Below, piece by piece: positions 23,387 through 33,573 of a DNA stretch of 64,000 nucleotides (within the stretch, counting starts at the first letter, position 1; each line of letters starts with the position of its first letter). Below the pieces are notes generated by a model. The model saw nothing but the letters and a program-made list of their open reading frames with translations. It searched no databases and was not told the origin of the DNA. Where the stretch lies: the NCBI RefSeq assembly GCF_963662255.1, contig NC_085072.1, forward strand, positions 1,740,001 to 1,804,000, read 5' to 3'. Source of the DNA: Cinclus cinclus (lineage: Eukaryota > Chordata > Aves > Passeriformes > Cinclidae). The position numbers and the translations under genes are program-made.

Positions 23387-23466
23387 GGGAACACAAACAG
23401 CTCCTACGTTTCCTCCCCATCAGTTTGGGAGCACAAACAGCTCCTACCTTTCCTCCCCACCTGTGT
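23387..23466. repeat. Two tandem 40-bp copies
   Basis: Copies start at 23387 and 23427 with GGGAACACAAACAGCTCCTA / GGGAGCACAAACAGCTCCTA followed by C(G/C)TTTCCTCCCCA. The first 33 bases differ at two positions and the last seven diverge. A recent-looking local duplication next to poly-T. Confidence 0.9.
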
Positions 23467-24164
23467 GGGATTTGCAGAATGCTGGTTCCTGGGGCAGCAG
23501 AACGCAGGGGATGTTGGATGAGCCGTGGGACTGAGGGATGCACAGTCATTCCCAGCAAACAGCACCAAGCCTGGTTCTCTCCCTCCCAAGGCCCAGGAAT
23601 TCCGTGCCGGGGGAGCAGGATGGGCTGTGGGGTTTTGGAGAGGGGCAGCACCAGGGCTGGGATGGGAATTCCCTCAATGTCCCTCCACTTCCACTTTCCC
23701 AGGCTCCATCCCGTGCCCACCCACGGCAGAAGCGATTCCCTGTGAATTTTGGCTCTGTCTCACCCTGGGCTCCCCACCCTGGCATCCACACCCCGCTGGC
23801 TTTTCCCTCTGAGCTCTGGAATTCACTGAAGACTGCAAAAGGAGCAGGAGGAGCTGTGGGCAGCACCTCCCTCTCTCCATCAGGGTGCCACGGCCACCGT
23901 GTCACCTGCACTCCCATTTCTGTGCCTTTTTTCCCCTTCCCTTTCAGCATTGTTGCAGCTCTCAGAGCACCTCAGTGGAGGGAAAATAGGGCAGGCAGCA
24001 CACGTGGATTCCCAAATATCCACGATCAGCTTGGAGCCATCTCAGGGTCTCGTAGCTCCAAAAAAAATCCACGTTTCCCTCCCTGCTTTTCTTAGAAGGC
24101 AAAATAATTTGGAGTCATGTGGCGGTGCTGAGCAGGGAGAGGAGGAAAAAAAGTGAATGTGGGG
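23467..24164. other. Unique non-coding sequence
   Basis: No gene or repeat. A plus-strand frame of 185 codons (23538-24095) overlaps stop-poor frames on both strands and shows no domain. Confidence 0.45.
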
Positions 24165-24440
24165 GTTTTTCATGCCTCACCAACACAAACAGGTTGTGGT
24201 TATTCCCTATATCCAAGGGCATAGTAAGTGCAAGAACACTCATTAATTATGTATAATGCTCGCAGTTCCGTTGCCAAAAAAAAATCATATTTTTGGATAT
24301 TGTTCACCAGAATATGACTTTAACCTACTGTCACCATTATCTTGCACGTTGTGGTGTTTTAATGAACATATGGCACCACATTAGCTGATGCCAGCCCCTG
24401 ATTTTCTAACGAGGTTGGTTTCCCAGTAGCTGCAGTGGGC
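24165..24440. other. Strong candidate conserved non-coding island
   Basis: AT-rich, repeat-free: CATTAATTATGTATAATGC, AATCATATTTTTGGATATTG, TTATCTTGCACGTTGTGG and CATATGGCACCACATTAGC. No coding potential. Confidence 0.4.
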
Positions 24441-25160
24441 ATTGTGTGCATCTCAAACCCTGCTGAATATTGAAATATTCAGGGAAGGGGAAAGGGGAAA
24501 GTGGAGCTGCTCCCCCTTTGCGTTCTGCTGCTGGGTGTGAATTTCAAACACTGCCCCAGACCTGGCTGGAGGGACCATTGCCCACCCTGCTGCCAGAGCC
24601 TGGCCTTCAGCTGAATCCATCTGCAGCTCCTGATGTGGCCTCAGCCCATGCCCAGCTCCTGCAAGGAGAAAACCAACAGATCTCTGAAAAGTCTTCAGAC
24701 ATCCCAGTTCCATGTGAGCATCCTCAAAGGATCTGCCTTTCCCACCCCTGCCATAGCACATTGTTTTAAAGCTGATCTCATAATTGTATCGATTCTCTTT
24801 TTTTGGTTCTCTGCGTCAAAGCACTTCTTTAATCAAAAGTAAATTATGTAAAGGCCATTAGGGTCAGCCCAGCCAGCAAAATGAAAACTGCAATACATCA
24901 TTTATTTGTAAATGTCAGTGAAATCTGCAGATCAATATCCTGCCCAATGTGATTGATATTTATTATTTTACAGAACTCCTGAGGCAGCTGCTGGGTCGGG
25001 GTGGCCCAGCAGAGCAGGTTGGGGGAGGCTGGGGACACCCCTGGGGCTGTCCCTGCTCCCGCCCCAGCCATGGCCAGTGAAAAATCCTTTCTCCTGTGTC
25101 AGTGTCCCTGTGCCCAAGCCACGTGTGGCCCCTGGAGAAGGGTCCAGCACCAGCTGGGGG
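24441..25160. other. Non-coding sequence with island at 24765-24975
   Basis: The island has ATAATTGTATCGATTCTC, TTTAATCAAAAGTAAATTATG, AATACATCATTTATTTG and TGTGATTGATATTTATTATT. The remainder is GC-moderate and featureless up to the 20-bp repeat. Confidence 0.4.
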
Positions 25161-25409
25161 TGGCATTGAGGGTGGGGGGGTGGCATTGAGGGTGTGGGGA
25201 TGGCATTGAGGGTGGGGGGGTGGCATTGAGGGTGTGGGGGTGGCACTGAGGGTGGGGGGGGTGACATTGAGGGTGGGGGGGTGGCATTGAGGGTGGGGGG
25301 GTGACACTGAGGGTGTGGGGGTGGCATTGAGGGTGTGGGGGTGGCACTGATGGTGTGGGGGTGGCACTGATGGTGTGGGGATGGCATTGAGGGTGTGGGG
25401 GTGGCATTT
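25161..25409. repeat. 20-bp G-rich minisatellite, 12 copies
   Basis: Twelve units of TGGCATTGAGGGTGGGGGGG (variants GTGTGGGG, GACATTG, GCACTGA) plus a partial. Unlike most arrays here the G-rich strand is the plus strand. G runs of 3-8 recur every 20 bp, so plus-strand quadruplexes are likely. Stop-free minus-strand frames (H/P/T-rich) are artefacts. Confidence 0.95.
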
Positions 25410-26462
25410 ATTTTCAGCTGTGCTGGAGCAGACACCAAACCTTGAGTCCCCAGGCTGCTGCCCCCCATCCCTGCTGGTGTCCCACAGCCCCAAACCCCAA
25501 CAGCCCGTGCTGTGGGAGCTGCAGGAACACAGGCTGGGAATGGGGCACCCAGCTCCAGGCTTCCTAAACTCCATCTAGTGGCAAAAAACTCGGCATTTTG
25601 TGGTGGTGGGAACCCAGGTGATGGGCTTAGATCCTTCCAAGGCAGCTGGAAACTTGACCTGGATCACTCCTGGGTGCATCCAAGCCAGGAGCTGTCGTTG
25701 TTCCAAGGGTTAAAGCCCCCCATGCTTTGCTCTGCCCCAATAATGAAGGCATTTCATTGTGTAATAAAGGGAAAAAATTGCAGGGAATTCTGGCTGGATG
25801 GTAAAGCAGGAGCTCCTGGCAGTATCAGGAGAATCTGTCCATCTTTTTAGAGACTGCTTTGGCCCGTGTGGGTCACTGTTATCCGAGCCCTGTAGAGGAA
25901 ATGAAGGAGGATATAACAGCAGATAGGATCTGAGCTGCTCTCGCTCTTAAATATTCAAAAGAATCTTATGAGGGATGGGATTAAAATGGAGAGATTTTGC
26001 CGATGCTCGGCGGAAAGACGGTTCTGAAGAACAACAGTGGGCAGTGCTGGTGGTCAGAGATGAGGCTGCAGGGGAAGGGGGTCCTGCCCAGCCCTGGGGC
26101 TCTGCTCCCCACAGCTCCCTGCAGGAAAAGGGGGGAAAGGCCGAGTGCTCCTGTGCCAGAGCATGGGAGGGTTTTCTCCCCGCTGCCCTGGGGATTTTAC
26201 GGATTTAGAGCTGGGCTGGGGGAGTGGCTTATCCCAAATCCCAGCCAAGGACTTGTGTGGATTGGGCTGAGCCTGTTTTTCAGGAGATAAATTCAGGGAG
26301 ACCCAGGGTTTCCGCCAGCCCCGAGGGAAGGAGGGAGGGAAGGACAGAACACTTCCAAACTGTCCCAAACATCCTTGGCTGTCCCCTTGCTGTGCCGAGG
26401 ACCTGATGGGGTTAAAACCTTGACCCCAAAGCACAGAGCCCTGAAAGGAGAGTGGGCAGGGA
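25410..26462. other. Unique non-coding sequence
   Basis: No gene found. GC-moderate, a few CpGs near 25990-26025. The very long minus-strand frames starting in the next array read through into this sequence by chance. Confidence 0.5.
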
Positions 26463-28039
26463 ACACACCCAGCACATCCCAGCACATCCCAGTACATCCC
26501 AGAGCATCCCAGAGCATCCCAGCGCATCCCAGCACATCCCAGTACATCCCAGAGCATCCCAGAGCATCCCAGCGCATCCCAGCACATCCCAGTACATCCC
26601 AGAGCATCCCAGCACATCCCAGTACATCCCAATACATCCCAGTACATCCCAGCACATCCCAGTACATCCCAGAGCATCCCAGCACATCCCAGTACATCCC
26701 AATACATCCCAGTACATCCCAGTACATCCCAATACATCCCAGCACATCCCAGCACACCCCAGTACATCCCAGAGCATCCCAGCACATCCCAGTACATCCC
26801 AGAGCATCCCAGCACATCCCAGTACATCCCAATACATCCCAGCACATCCCAGTACATCCCAGAGCATCCCAGCACATCCCAGTACATCCCAATACATCCC
26901 AGTACATCCCAGTACATCCCAATACATCCCAGCACACCCCAGCACACCCCAGTACATCCCAGCACACCCCAGTACACCCCAGCACACCCCAGCACATCCC
27001 AGCACACCCCAGCACATCCCAGTACATCCCAGTACATCCCAGCACACCCCAGCACACCCCAGTACATCCCAGCACATCCCAGCACACCCCAGCACACCCC
27101 AGCACATCCCAGTACATCCCAGTACATCCCAGCACACCCCAGCACACCCCAGTACATCCCAGCACACCCCAGTACATCCCAGTACACCCCAGTACACCCC
27201 AGCACACCCCAGCACATCCCAGTACACACCCCAGCACACCCCAGTACATCCCAGCACACCCCAGTACATCCCAGTACACACCCCAGCACACCCCAGCACA
27301 CCCCAGCACATCCCAGCACACCCCAGTACATCCCAGTACATCCCAGTACACCCCAGCACACCCCAGTACACCCCAGCACACCCCAGTACATCCCAGTACA
27401 CACCCCAGCACACCCCAGCACACCCCAGCACACCCCAGCACACCCCAGCACATCCCAGTACACCCCAGTACACACCCCAGTACACCCCAGCACACCCCAG
27501 CACATCCCAGCACACCCCAGTACATCCCAGTACATCCCAGTACACCCCAGCACACCCCAGTACACCCCAGCACACCCCAGCACATCCCAGCACACCCCAG
27601 CACACCCCAGCACACCCCAGTACACCCCAGCACACCCCAGCACATCCCAGTACACACCCCAGCACACCCCAGCACACCCCAGCACACCCCAGTACATCCC
27701 AGTACACACCCCAGCACATCCCAGCACATCCCAGCACACCCCAGCACACCCCAGCACACCCCAGCACATCCCAGCACACCCCAGTACATCCCAGTACACA
27801 CCCCAGCACACCCCAGTACACCCCAGCACACCCCAGCACACCCCAGCACATCCCAGCACACCCCAGTACATCCCAGTACACACCCCAGCACACCCCAGCA
27901 CACCCCAGCACACCCCAGCACATCCCAGCACACCCCAGCACACCCCAGCACACCCCAGTACATCCCAGCACACCCCAGTACACCCCAGCACACCCCAGCA
28001 CATCCCAGCACACCCCAGCACACCCCAGCACACCCCAGC
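26463..28039. repeat. 1.58-kb decamer minisatellite, about 156 units
   Basis: Unit CCCAGYACAY, nearly in register throughout. The left third is dominated by ..CATCCC units with AGAGC, AGCGC and AATAC variants, including a 50-bp superunit repeated at 26491 and 26541. The right two thirds are dominated by ..CACCCC units. Eight units carry a 2-bp insertion (AGTACACACC at 27221, 27273, 27395, 27467, 27649, 27701, 27793, 27875). The unit has no stop, so five reading frames stay open for 585-659 codons. This is an artefact. The minus strand has G3-G4 runs every 10 nt. Confidence 0.97.
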
Positions 28040-28040
28040 G

Positions 28041-28440
28041 GGTTATCCCGGGAGAGGCAGGTCCCTGCCGGTCCCCGAGGGGTGGCACAGCCTGGCACAC
28101 CCTGTGCGTGCCCAGGGCCATCAGCCGGGACCTGGCACCGACCCTGCTGGATCTCGGACCGGGGGCACAGAGGGCCCGCTCAGCCGCCAATTTCGGCCGG
28201 GGTTATTGAAGGCAGACGCCGAGCGGCTGCTGTCATTAAAATATGAAAACACGGCCGGGGCAGGGGGAGCGCTCCTTGCCGGGGATAGCGCGGCTGGAGC
28301 AGGGAGGGATGCAGGGACCACGGCAGGGCCCCGCTCCCCGATCCCAGCCCGCGGGGTCCCAGCCCCGCTGGAGCCTCTGGCGTGGCGAGGGTCAGGCGGT
28401 GCTGGGAATTCTGCTCAGAGCGAGGGAGACGGGTCAGCAA
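28041..28440. promoter_or_regulatory. CpG-island-like segment
   Basis: I count about 32 CpG in 400 bp, far above the rest of the window, with GC near two thirds (CCGCCAATTTCGGCCGGGG, GACGCCGAGCGGCTGC, GGGGATAGCGCGGCTGG). It begins where the decamer array stops and contains a small AT patch (GTCATTAAAATATGAAAAC). It could be an orphan CpG island, enhancer or promoter of an unseen transcript. No TATA box or first exon is recognisable. Confidence 0.5.
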
Positions 28441-29310
28441 ACCAAATTCCCGCTGCAGCCCTTCCCTCCCAAGCAGGAAACTCTTCCACGAAGCAGCTCC
28501 TGGGGTAGGGAGTGCTGCCTTCGGCTTCCCAAAATCCAGCTGCTCCCGTCGTGTTCCCAGCAAATCCCGTCAGGATGGCTGGGAAATCCATCCGTGTGCA
28601 TTCCGAGGAAATAGAGCGACTTGGGCCCGCATTCAGGGAATTACGGTGCATTTTTCTCTTAATCGACTCCGCAATCGCCACATTTAACTCCGTGCGAGAG
28701 CCACGAACCACAGCTGCCACTTCTGCAGTTCTGGGTTGAGAAATCTTGGGGATCCATAGGAAAAATTCTGCAAGGCAACTTCCAATCCCTCTGAAAAGAG
28801 AGAAAGAGGAAAGAGGATTAAACTCCTAAACCCGTGACTTCGCTTGGGATAAAGCATTAAGAGTTTCTATGAACTTATCATTTAAAAAAATAAAGATTTG
28901 AGAACAGCTTGGCCCAGAACAATATTTCAGGCATGGGTAGCTGTTAAAAATAAACTAATTCAGAAGAGCCACATTTAAATAAATATAATGCAAAGACATA
29001 ATGGCACAGATAATAGTTTTGAATTGGGAATTCTAATGACTTCGAGGGCATTTTACAGGGCAATTAATACACATGAAAATGCTGCTCTATTCAACTGATA
29101 GAAAGAAAGGAAAATAAAATAAAATAAAGCCGGCAGAAAGAGAAAGGGAGACGGTTGTGACTGGCAAAAATAGGGTTTGATTTTCTTTTCAATAGGATCA
29201 CTGCTTACAAACATAATAAAAGGAAAAATAAGCATGTCAGGTTCTATAATGTGGCTTGTGAAATCCCCGATGATTCGTTTATAAAGAGGGGCAATTAGGA
29301 GCCTTTTGCA
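28441..29310. other. Candidate conserved non-coding island, CpG-rich then AT-rich
   Basis: Bases 28555-28720 keep many CpGs with non-repetitive words (AATAGAGCGACTTGGGCCCG, CTTAATCGACTCCGCAATCG). Bases 28840-29300 are AT-rich and repeat-poor (AATAAACTAATTCAGAAGAG, GGGCAATTAATACACATG, TTTTGCATATGCATGTG). No coding potential. Combined with the CpG-rich neighbour it is the best regulatory candidate in the window. Confidence 0.45.
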
Positions 29311-29574
29311 TATGCATGTGACTTCTGCGGAGCGGGGCTTTCTCCGCTCCCTTCTTCATCGACAGGCTAAAAATACATCCAAAAATGCATCTCAAACTGC
29401 AGCATCCTCCCGCTGCAGCCGGGGGGGGGAGCTCGGGGGTCTGGGGGCTCTTTGCCCCTCTGGGGGCACCAGCAGGGTCGGGGCAGCCCCAGAGCCCCCC
29501 TGGGCTCGGCTGGAGGATGGGACCGGAGCTGCCCGAGCTGAAATCTGCTCTTGAGGAGCTGATCCAGGGGAGAT
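29311..29574. other. GC-rich unique sequence
   Basis: G-rich non-repetitive sequence (GCAGCCGGGGGGGGGAGCTC) joining the island to the 47-bp repeat. No gene. Confidence 0.5.
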
Positions 29575-29820
29575 CCCAGAGCTCTTCCCTCTGCTGTGAG
29601 AATTCAGGATCCATGGGAAATCCCAGAGCTCTTCCCTCTGCTGTGAGAATTCAGGATCCATGGGAAATCCCAGAGCTCTTCCCTCTGCTGTGAGAATTCA
29701 GGATCCATGGGAAATCCCAGGTCTTTTCCCTCTGCTGTGAGAATTCAGGATCCATGGGAAATCCCAGATCTCTTCCCCATGCAGCAGGAATTCAGGATCC
29801 ATGGGAAATCCCAGATCTCT
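29575..29820. repeat. 47-bp minisatellite, 5 copies plus partial
   Basis: The motif AATTCAGGATCCATGGGAAA recurs at 29601, 29648, 29695, 29742 and 29789, exactly 47 bp apart. Units 1-3 are nearly identical; 4 and 5 diverge (AGGTCTTTT, CCCCATGCAGCAGG). It runs into the C-rich array without a gap. Confidence 0.95.
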
Positions 29821-30414
29821 GTACCCCCTGTGCACCCTGTACACCCCCGTAACCCCCTGTGTCCCCCTGTGCCCCCCTGTACCCCCTGTACCCCCCTTTG
29901 TCCCCCTGTACCCACCTGTACCCCCCGTACCCCCCCGTGCCCCCTGTGCCCCCTGTACCCCCCTGTGTCCCCCTGTACCCCCTGTACCCCCCTTTGTCCC
30001 CCTGTACCCACCTGTGCCCCCCCGTACCCCCCCGTGCCCCCTGTGCCCCCTGTGTCCCCCTGTGTCCCCCTGTACCCCCTGTACCCCCCTTTGTCCCCCT
30101 GTACCCCCCTTTGTCCCCCTGTACCCCCCTGTACCCCCCTTTGTCCCCCTGTACCCCCCTGTACCCCCTGTGCCCCCCTGTACCCCCTGTACCCCCCTTT
30201 GTCCCCCTGTACCCCCCTGTACCCCCTGTACCCCCCTGTACCCCCTGTGCCCCCCTGTACCCCCTGTACCCCCCTTTGTCCCCCTGTACCCACCTGTACC
30301 CCCCCGTACCCCCCCGTGCCCCCTGTGCCCCCTGTACCCCCCTGTGTCCCCCTGTACCCCCCTGTACCCCCCTTTGTCCCCCTGTACCCCCCTGTACCCC
30401 CCTGTGCCCCCCTG
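29821..30414. repeat. 594-bp C-rich 10-11-mer minisatellite
   Basis: Units of CCCCCTGTAC, CCCCCTGTGC and CCCCTTTGTC. A superunit of about 90 bp containing TTTGTCCCCCTGTACCCACC recurs at 29897, 29993 and 30275. The minus strand has G5 runs with 4-base TACA loops. Stop-free frames of 210-273 codons on both strands are artefacts. Confidence 0.95.
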
Positions 30415-30690
30415 CCCATCTGCCCCAGCACCCGGCTGCCCCTGCCCTGCCCATCCAGATCCTGAGCTGCGTTTCTGAAATGTATAAATAAATATTACAT
30501 ATGCTAACAGATGGTTCATTAGCCAGTTGTTATGGCAATCAGCATTTCAGCCAATTAAAATCCTTTCTGCTAGCTTTAAAAATGTCAGTGATAGGGACAT
30601 TGAAATGGCCAGAGAACAAACAGCCCCTCTGTAGCCTGGCACTGAAACAAAAGGCATTTTCTGGGAGTTTGTGGAGAAAGGAGGAGAAGA
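30415..30690. other. Candidate conserved non-coding island
   Basis: AT-rich repeat-free sequence: ATGTATAAATAAATATTAC, GATGGTTCATTAGCCAGTTG, TTTCAGCCAATTAAAATCC and TGCTAGCTTTAAAAATGTC. No coding potential. It flanks the C-rich array on its right. Confidence 0.4.
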
Positions 30691-32054
30691 AATAGAGTCA
30701 GAGTTGGAAATCCTGTGTGCTGAAGAAGTGAAAGGTGCTGGCCCCTGGGTTTTGATTAATGGGAGAGGCTGTTGGACTTTTTGTCCAGCTTGGGGTGATC
30801 ACTTGGGAACCCCGAGGTGCATCTGGGACATCCCAGTCCCTCCTGGGCTTTTCCTGTCCGGAGAGGGCTCGGAGTTCAGCACCCACAGGCAGGGTCAGAC
30901 TTTGTCCCCAGGTGTGCTGGAATTCCTGAGCCTTTCCTTGGGAATGGCAGAGTCCTGCATCCCCTGGCAGTGCCTGGGGGTGCTCAGCGAAGTTCAGGGT
31001 CAGACTGGGTTTGAGGCAGGAGGGATCCCAGGCCAGAGGGATGGAAATCCAAAGGAATTGGAATTTTTCTTGTAGGAACACCAGGATAGCCAGAGATGGT
31101 GGAGATGGGGCAGTCACAGGGAACAATGAAGTTACACTTCCTGATAATTCCTCACGCTTTTGAGGCTGCACGTGGCTGGAAGAGAAAAGAATTGCTTAGG
31201 TCCCAAAAATTCCTTCCAAACACCTTTTCCCTGGGTTGGTTGTGCTGGCAGCACTCGGCCTCTCCAGCGTGGGTCTCTGAGTGCAGGAATAAAATCATTG
31301 CATGGGAAGGCAGAGCCTTTGCATCCCAAATTATTGGTGTGGCAGGACAGGCTGTGGAGAGGGGGGAAATCCTGGCTTTCCAGAGAGCATCCTCTCACAG
31401 AGTGCTCCATATCCCATGTTAATGAAGTAAAAGTGCTCAGACCTCTTGTTCCCACAGGGCAGGACAGTGTTTTCCTGCTGTCCCTGCCACGTTCCAGGAT
31501 TTGATGAGTCACAGCCTCACCAGGGCTGATTCTCTTTTCCTAATCTCTGCTGTCTTCTGCAAGCCGTTTGGAGGAGCAAAAAATAGCTCCCACAGACAAT
31601 CGGGGCAGATTATTTTAATGAGAGCTCAAAAATGAGAAACAAACTGCTCCAATTGAGCCTTCAAACATTTCTCCCCACGTCTGCAAGGAGCTGCTCGATG
31701 CCTGAGTCAGCAGGGCTGCAGCACGAGACGCTGCTGCCAGGAGGGCAGCTCCAACCTTCCTTCCTGGAACATGTTTTATCCCAGGAGCTGAGCTGAACAT
31801 CCCAACTGGAAGCTGCCTGTGATCAGCAGCTCCATTTTCTGCTGTAATTGTCTTTTATCTGCTGGAGTCGGCAGTGCCCAGCTCCCATCTGCTCCTGATT
31901 CACTCCCAGACATCAGGGATGGAAACAATCCCATATGTGCTCCAACAGGCTGAGGTGGGATGGAGCTAAAGCCTTTCCAGCCTTCCTTCCTCCCTGGCTT
32001 GTGCCCACCTTTTTAATGGTCCTTGTTTGCTTATTGATTAATTATTGATTAATT
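30691..32054. other. Unique non-coding sequence
   Basis: No gene or repeat recognised. A minus-strand frame of 157 codons (30698-31171) shows no domain. The right end has ATTGATTAATTATTGATTAA. Confidence 0.5.
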
Positions 32055-32155
32055 CAGCCCGGCCTGGGACGCTCCCAGGGTCAGGGCAGCCACAGCTTCC
32101 CTGGGCACCCAGAGTTCCCTCACAGGGAACAATTTCTTCCCGAAGATGAAGATCT
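32055..32155 (-). mobile_element. CR1 internal 3'-region fragment
   Basis: GCCTGGGACGCTCCCAGGG, TCAGGGCAGCCACAGCTTC, CCTGGGCACCCAGAGTTCCC and ACAATTTCTTCCCGAAGATG follow the antisense CR1 order. Both ends are truncated. Confidence 0.65.
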
Positions 32156-33227
32156 AGAGGAATATTGGGTCAGAACTTGCAGGAAGTTGTTGCATTTTCA
32201 CAAAGGGATCCTTTGCTTCAGCAGGGAAAAGAGAACCCCCAGCAGCTCCCACCTTTGTGGGTCCCACCGGGGGATTCTGCAGCAGAGGAAGAAGCCTTGA
32301 GAATCCTTCTGGCATTTCATCCTGTCTCTGTCATCCAGACAACTCCCCATGACCCATAAATAGATTTTTCCCTTCCCTTTATTTCTCGCCTCCCTTTTGG
32401 TTTACAGTGGCAGCTCCAAAAGCTTTAGAGCTGCTTCTCGATGGGCATAAAAATATCATGAGTACTTGTTTAAACATCAGAAAGGTATTAGTTCAATTTT
32501 GCACTTCAATGCTACCAAGAATGTTTAGGCCCATTGGGCATGAATTTAATTTTCTTACAGGCTGCAGGGAGAAGAAAAATCAGCCTCCCTATCTGAGCAT
32601 TAACTGCTGCTCCCTGTGACAGCTCCAAGCATCACCTTTCCAGGGCTCCAGGCTCCAAATGATGCTGAAATGAAGTCCTGAGCAGGCAGAGGCCCCAGAT
32701 CTCTCCTCAGGGCTGTTCTGCACCTTTGCTCGGTGTTTGCACAGGAAAAGCTCCAGCAGGAGGAACAGCACTGCAGCAGGGGCACAATAACCAAATAATT
32801 CAGCCTCCACCGAGCCCCAGCACGCTCCCTGTGGCAGGAAAATCCTTCCTCACCTCGTTAGTGATAAAAGATTGGGTCAAAACACATCCGGTCAGTCTGG
32901 GTGTTTTTCACAGTGCATTCACGACAAATCGCTTTTCTGTTGATTGTTTAAAAAGTAGATTTTTGTTTTTTGAGGTATCCTGTTTGTTGTTTCATTGGCA
33001 GCTCAGGGCACCTCCCCACGTGAGGCTCTGAGGATGTCAGGACAATCAGCTGCTGCTTTCCCAAGGCCCCAGGAATGGCAACAGTCCTTGGGGCAAGGGG
33101 GAGAGTCCCTTTTAATGGTCAGTAGTGATAACCAGTCTGTTTCATCTTTCGTGGCAAAGATAGACACAATCCATGGCTGTGAATTCTGCACGTCCCTGCA
33201 GTGGCTGTGGGGTGGGGACAGTGCCAG
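32156..33227. other. Non-coding sequence with island at 32380-32580
   Basis: The island holds GGGCATAAAAATATCATGAG, ACTTGTTTAAACATCAG and GGCATGAATTTAATTTTC, repeat-free. The remainder is mixed. No gene recognised. Confidence 0.4.
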
Positions 33228-33280
33228 TCCTGCTGTCCTGCTGTCCTGCTGTCCTGCTGTCCTGCTGTCCTGCTGTCCTG
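33228..33280. repeat. Octamer repeat (TCCTGCTG)6.6
   Basis: Six perfect TCCTGCTG units plus TCCTG. Pyrimidine-rich on the plus strand. Confidence 0.95.
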
Positions 33281-33496
33281 CCACCTTCCTCAGCTCCTGC
33301 TCCTCTGCTGCCTCTGCCTGCCCCTGCCCTGGGCTCTCCACGAGCCTCAAACCCAGCTCAGCTTCAATTCAGGGGGGTCAAATCAGTGCTGGAGACTCCT
33401 GGCCACCCCTCGGGCTCCGTCTGTGAAGGTGAGGAGGAGTTTGGTCTGTGCCACCAGGAGCCTCTGGAAGATGGGACCTGTCAGGGCAGTGGTAGC

Positions 33497-33573
33497 AGCA
33501 AAATTCCTGCTGCAGGAGGGAACAAACAGCAAAATTCCTGCTGCAGGAGGGAACAAACAGCAAAATTCCTGCT
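33497..33573. repeat. 31-bp tandem repeat, about 2.5 copies
   Basis: AGCAAAATTCCTGCTGCAGG starts at 33497 and 33528, exactly 31 bp apart. A third copy at 33559 breaks off after AGCAAAATTCCTGCT. Each full unit contains the palindrome CTGCAG. Confidence 0.9.

Noticed and set aside
26054..28246. Five overlapping open frames of 585-659 codons on both strands (Cys/Gly/Trp-rich or His/Pro/Ser-rich repeats)
   Set aside because: They come from a stop-free decamer repeat read in different frames. Several frames on both strands are equally open and the flanks have no coding character.
26463..30414. Telomeric or centromeric satellite
   Set aside because: No TTAGGG/CCCTAA arrays, and units (10, 47, 10-11 bp) are short local minisatellites with unique flanks.
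29698..30519. Gly/Thr/Tyr-rich and Pro/Cys-rich frames up to 273 codons, collagen-like at first sight
   Set aside because: Direct product of the C-rich 10-11-mer array. Same openness in several frames.
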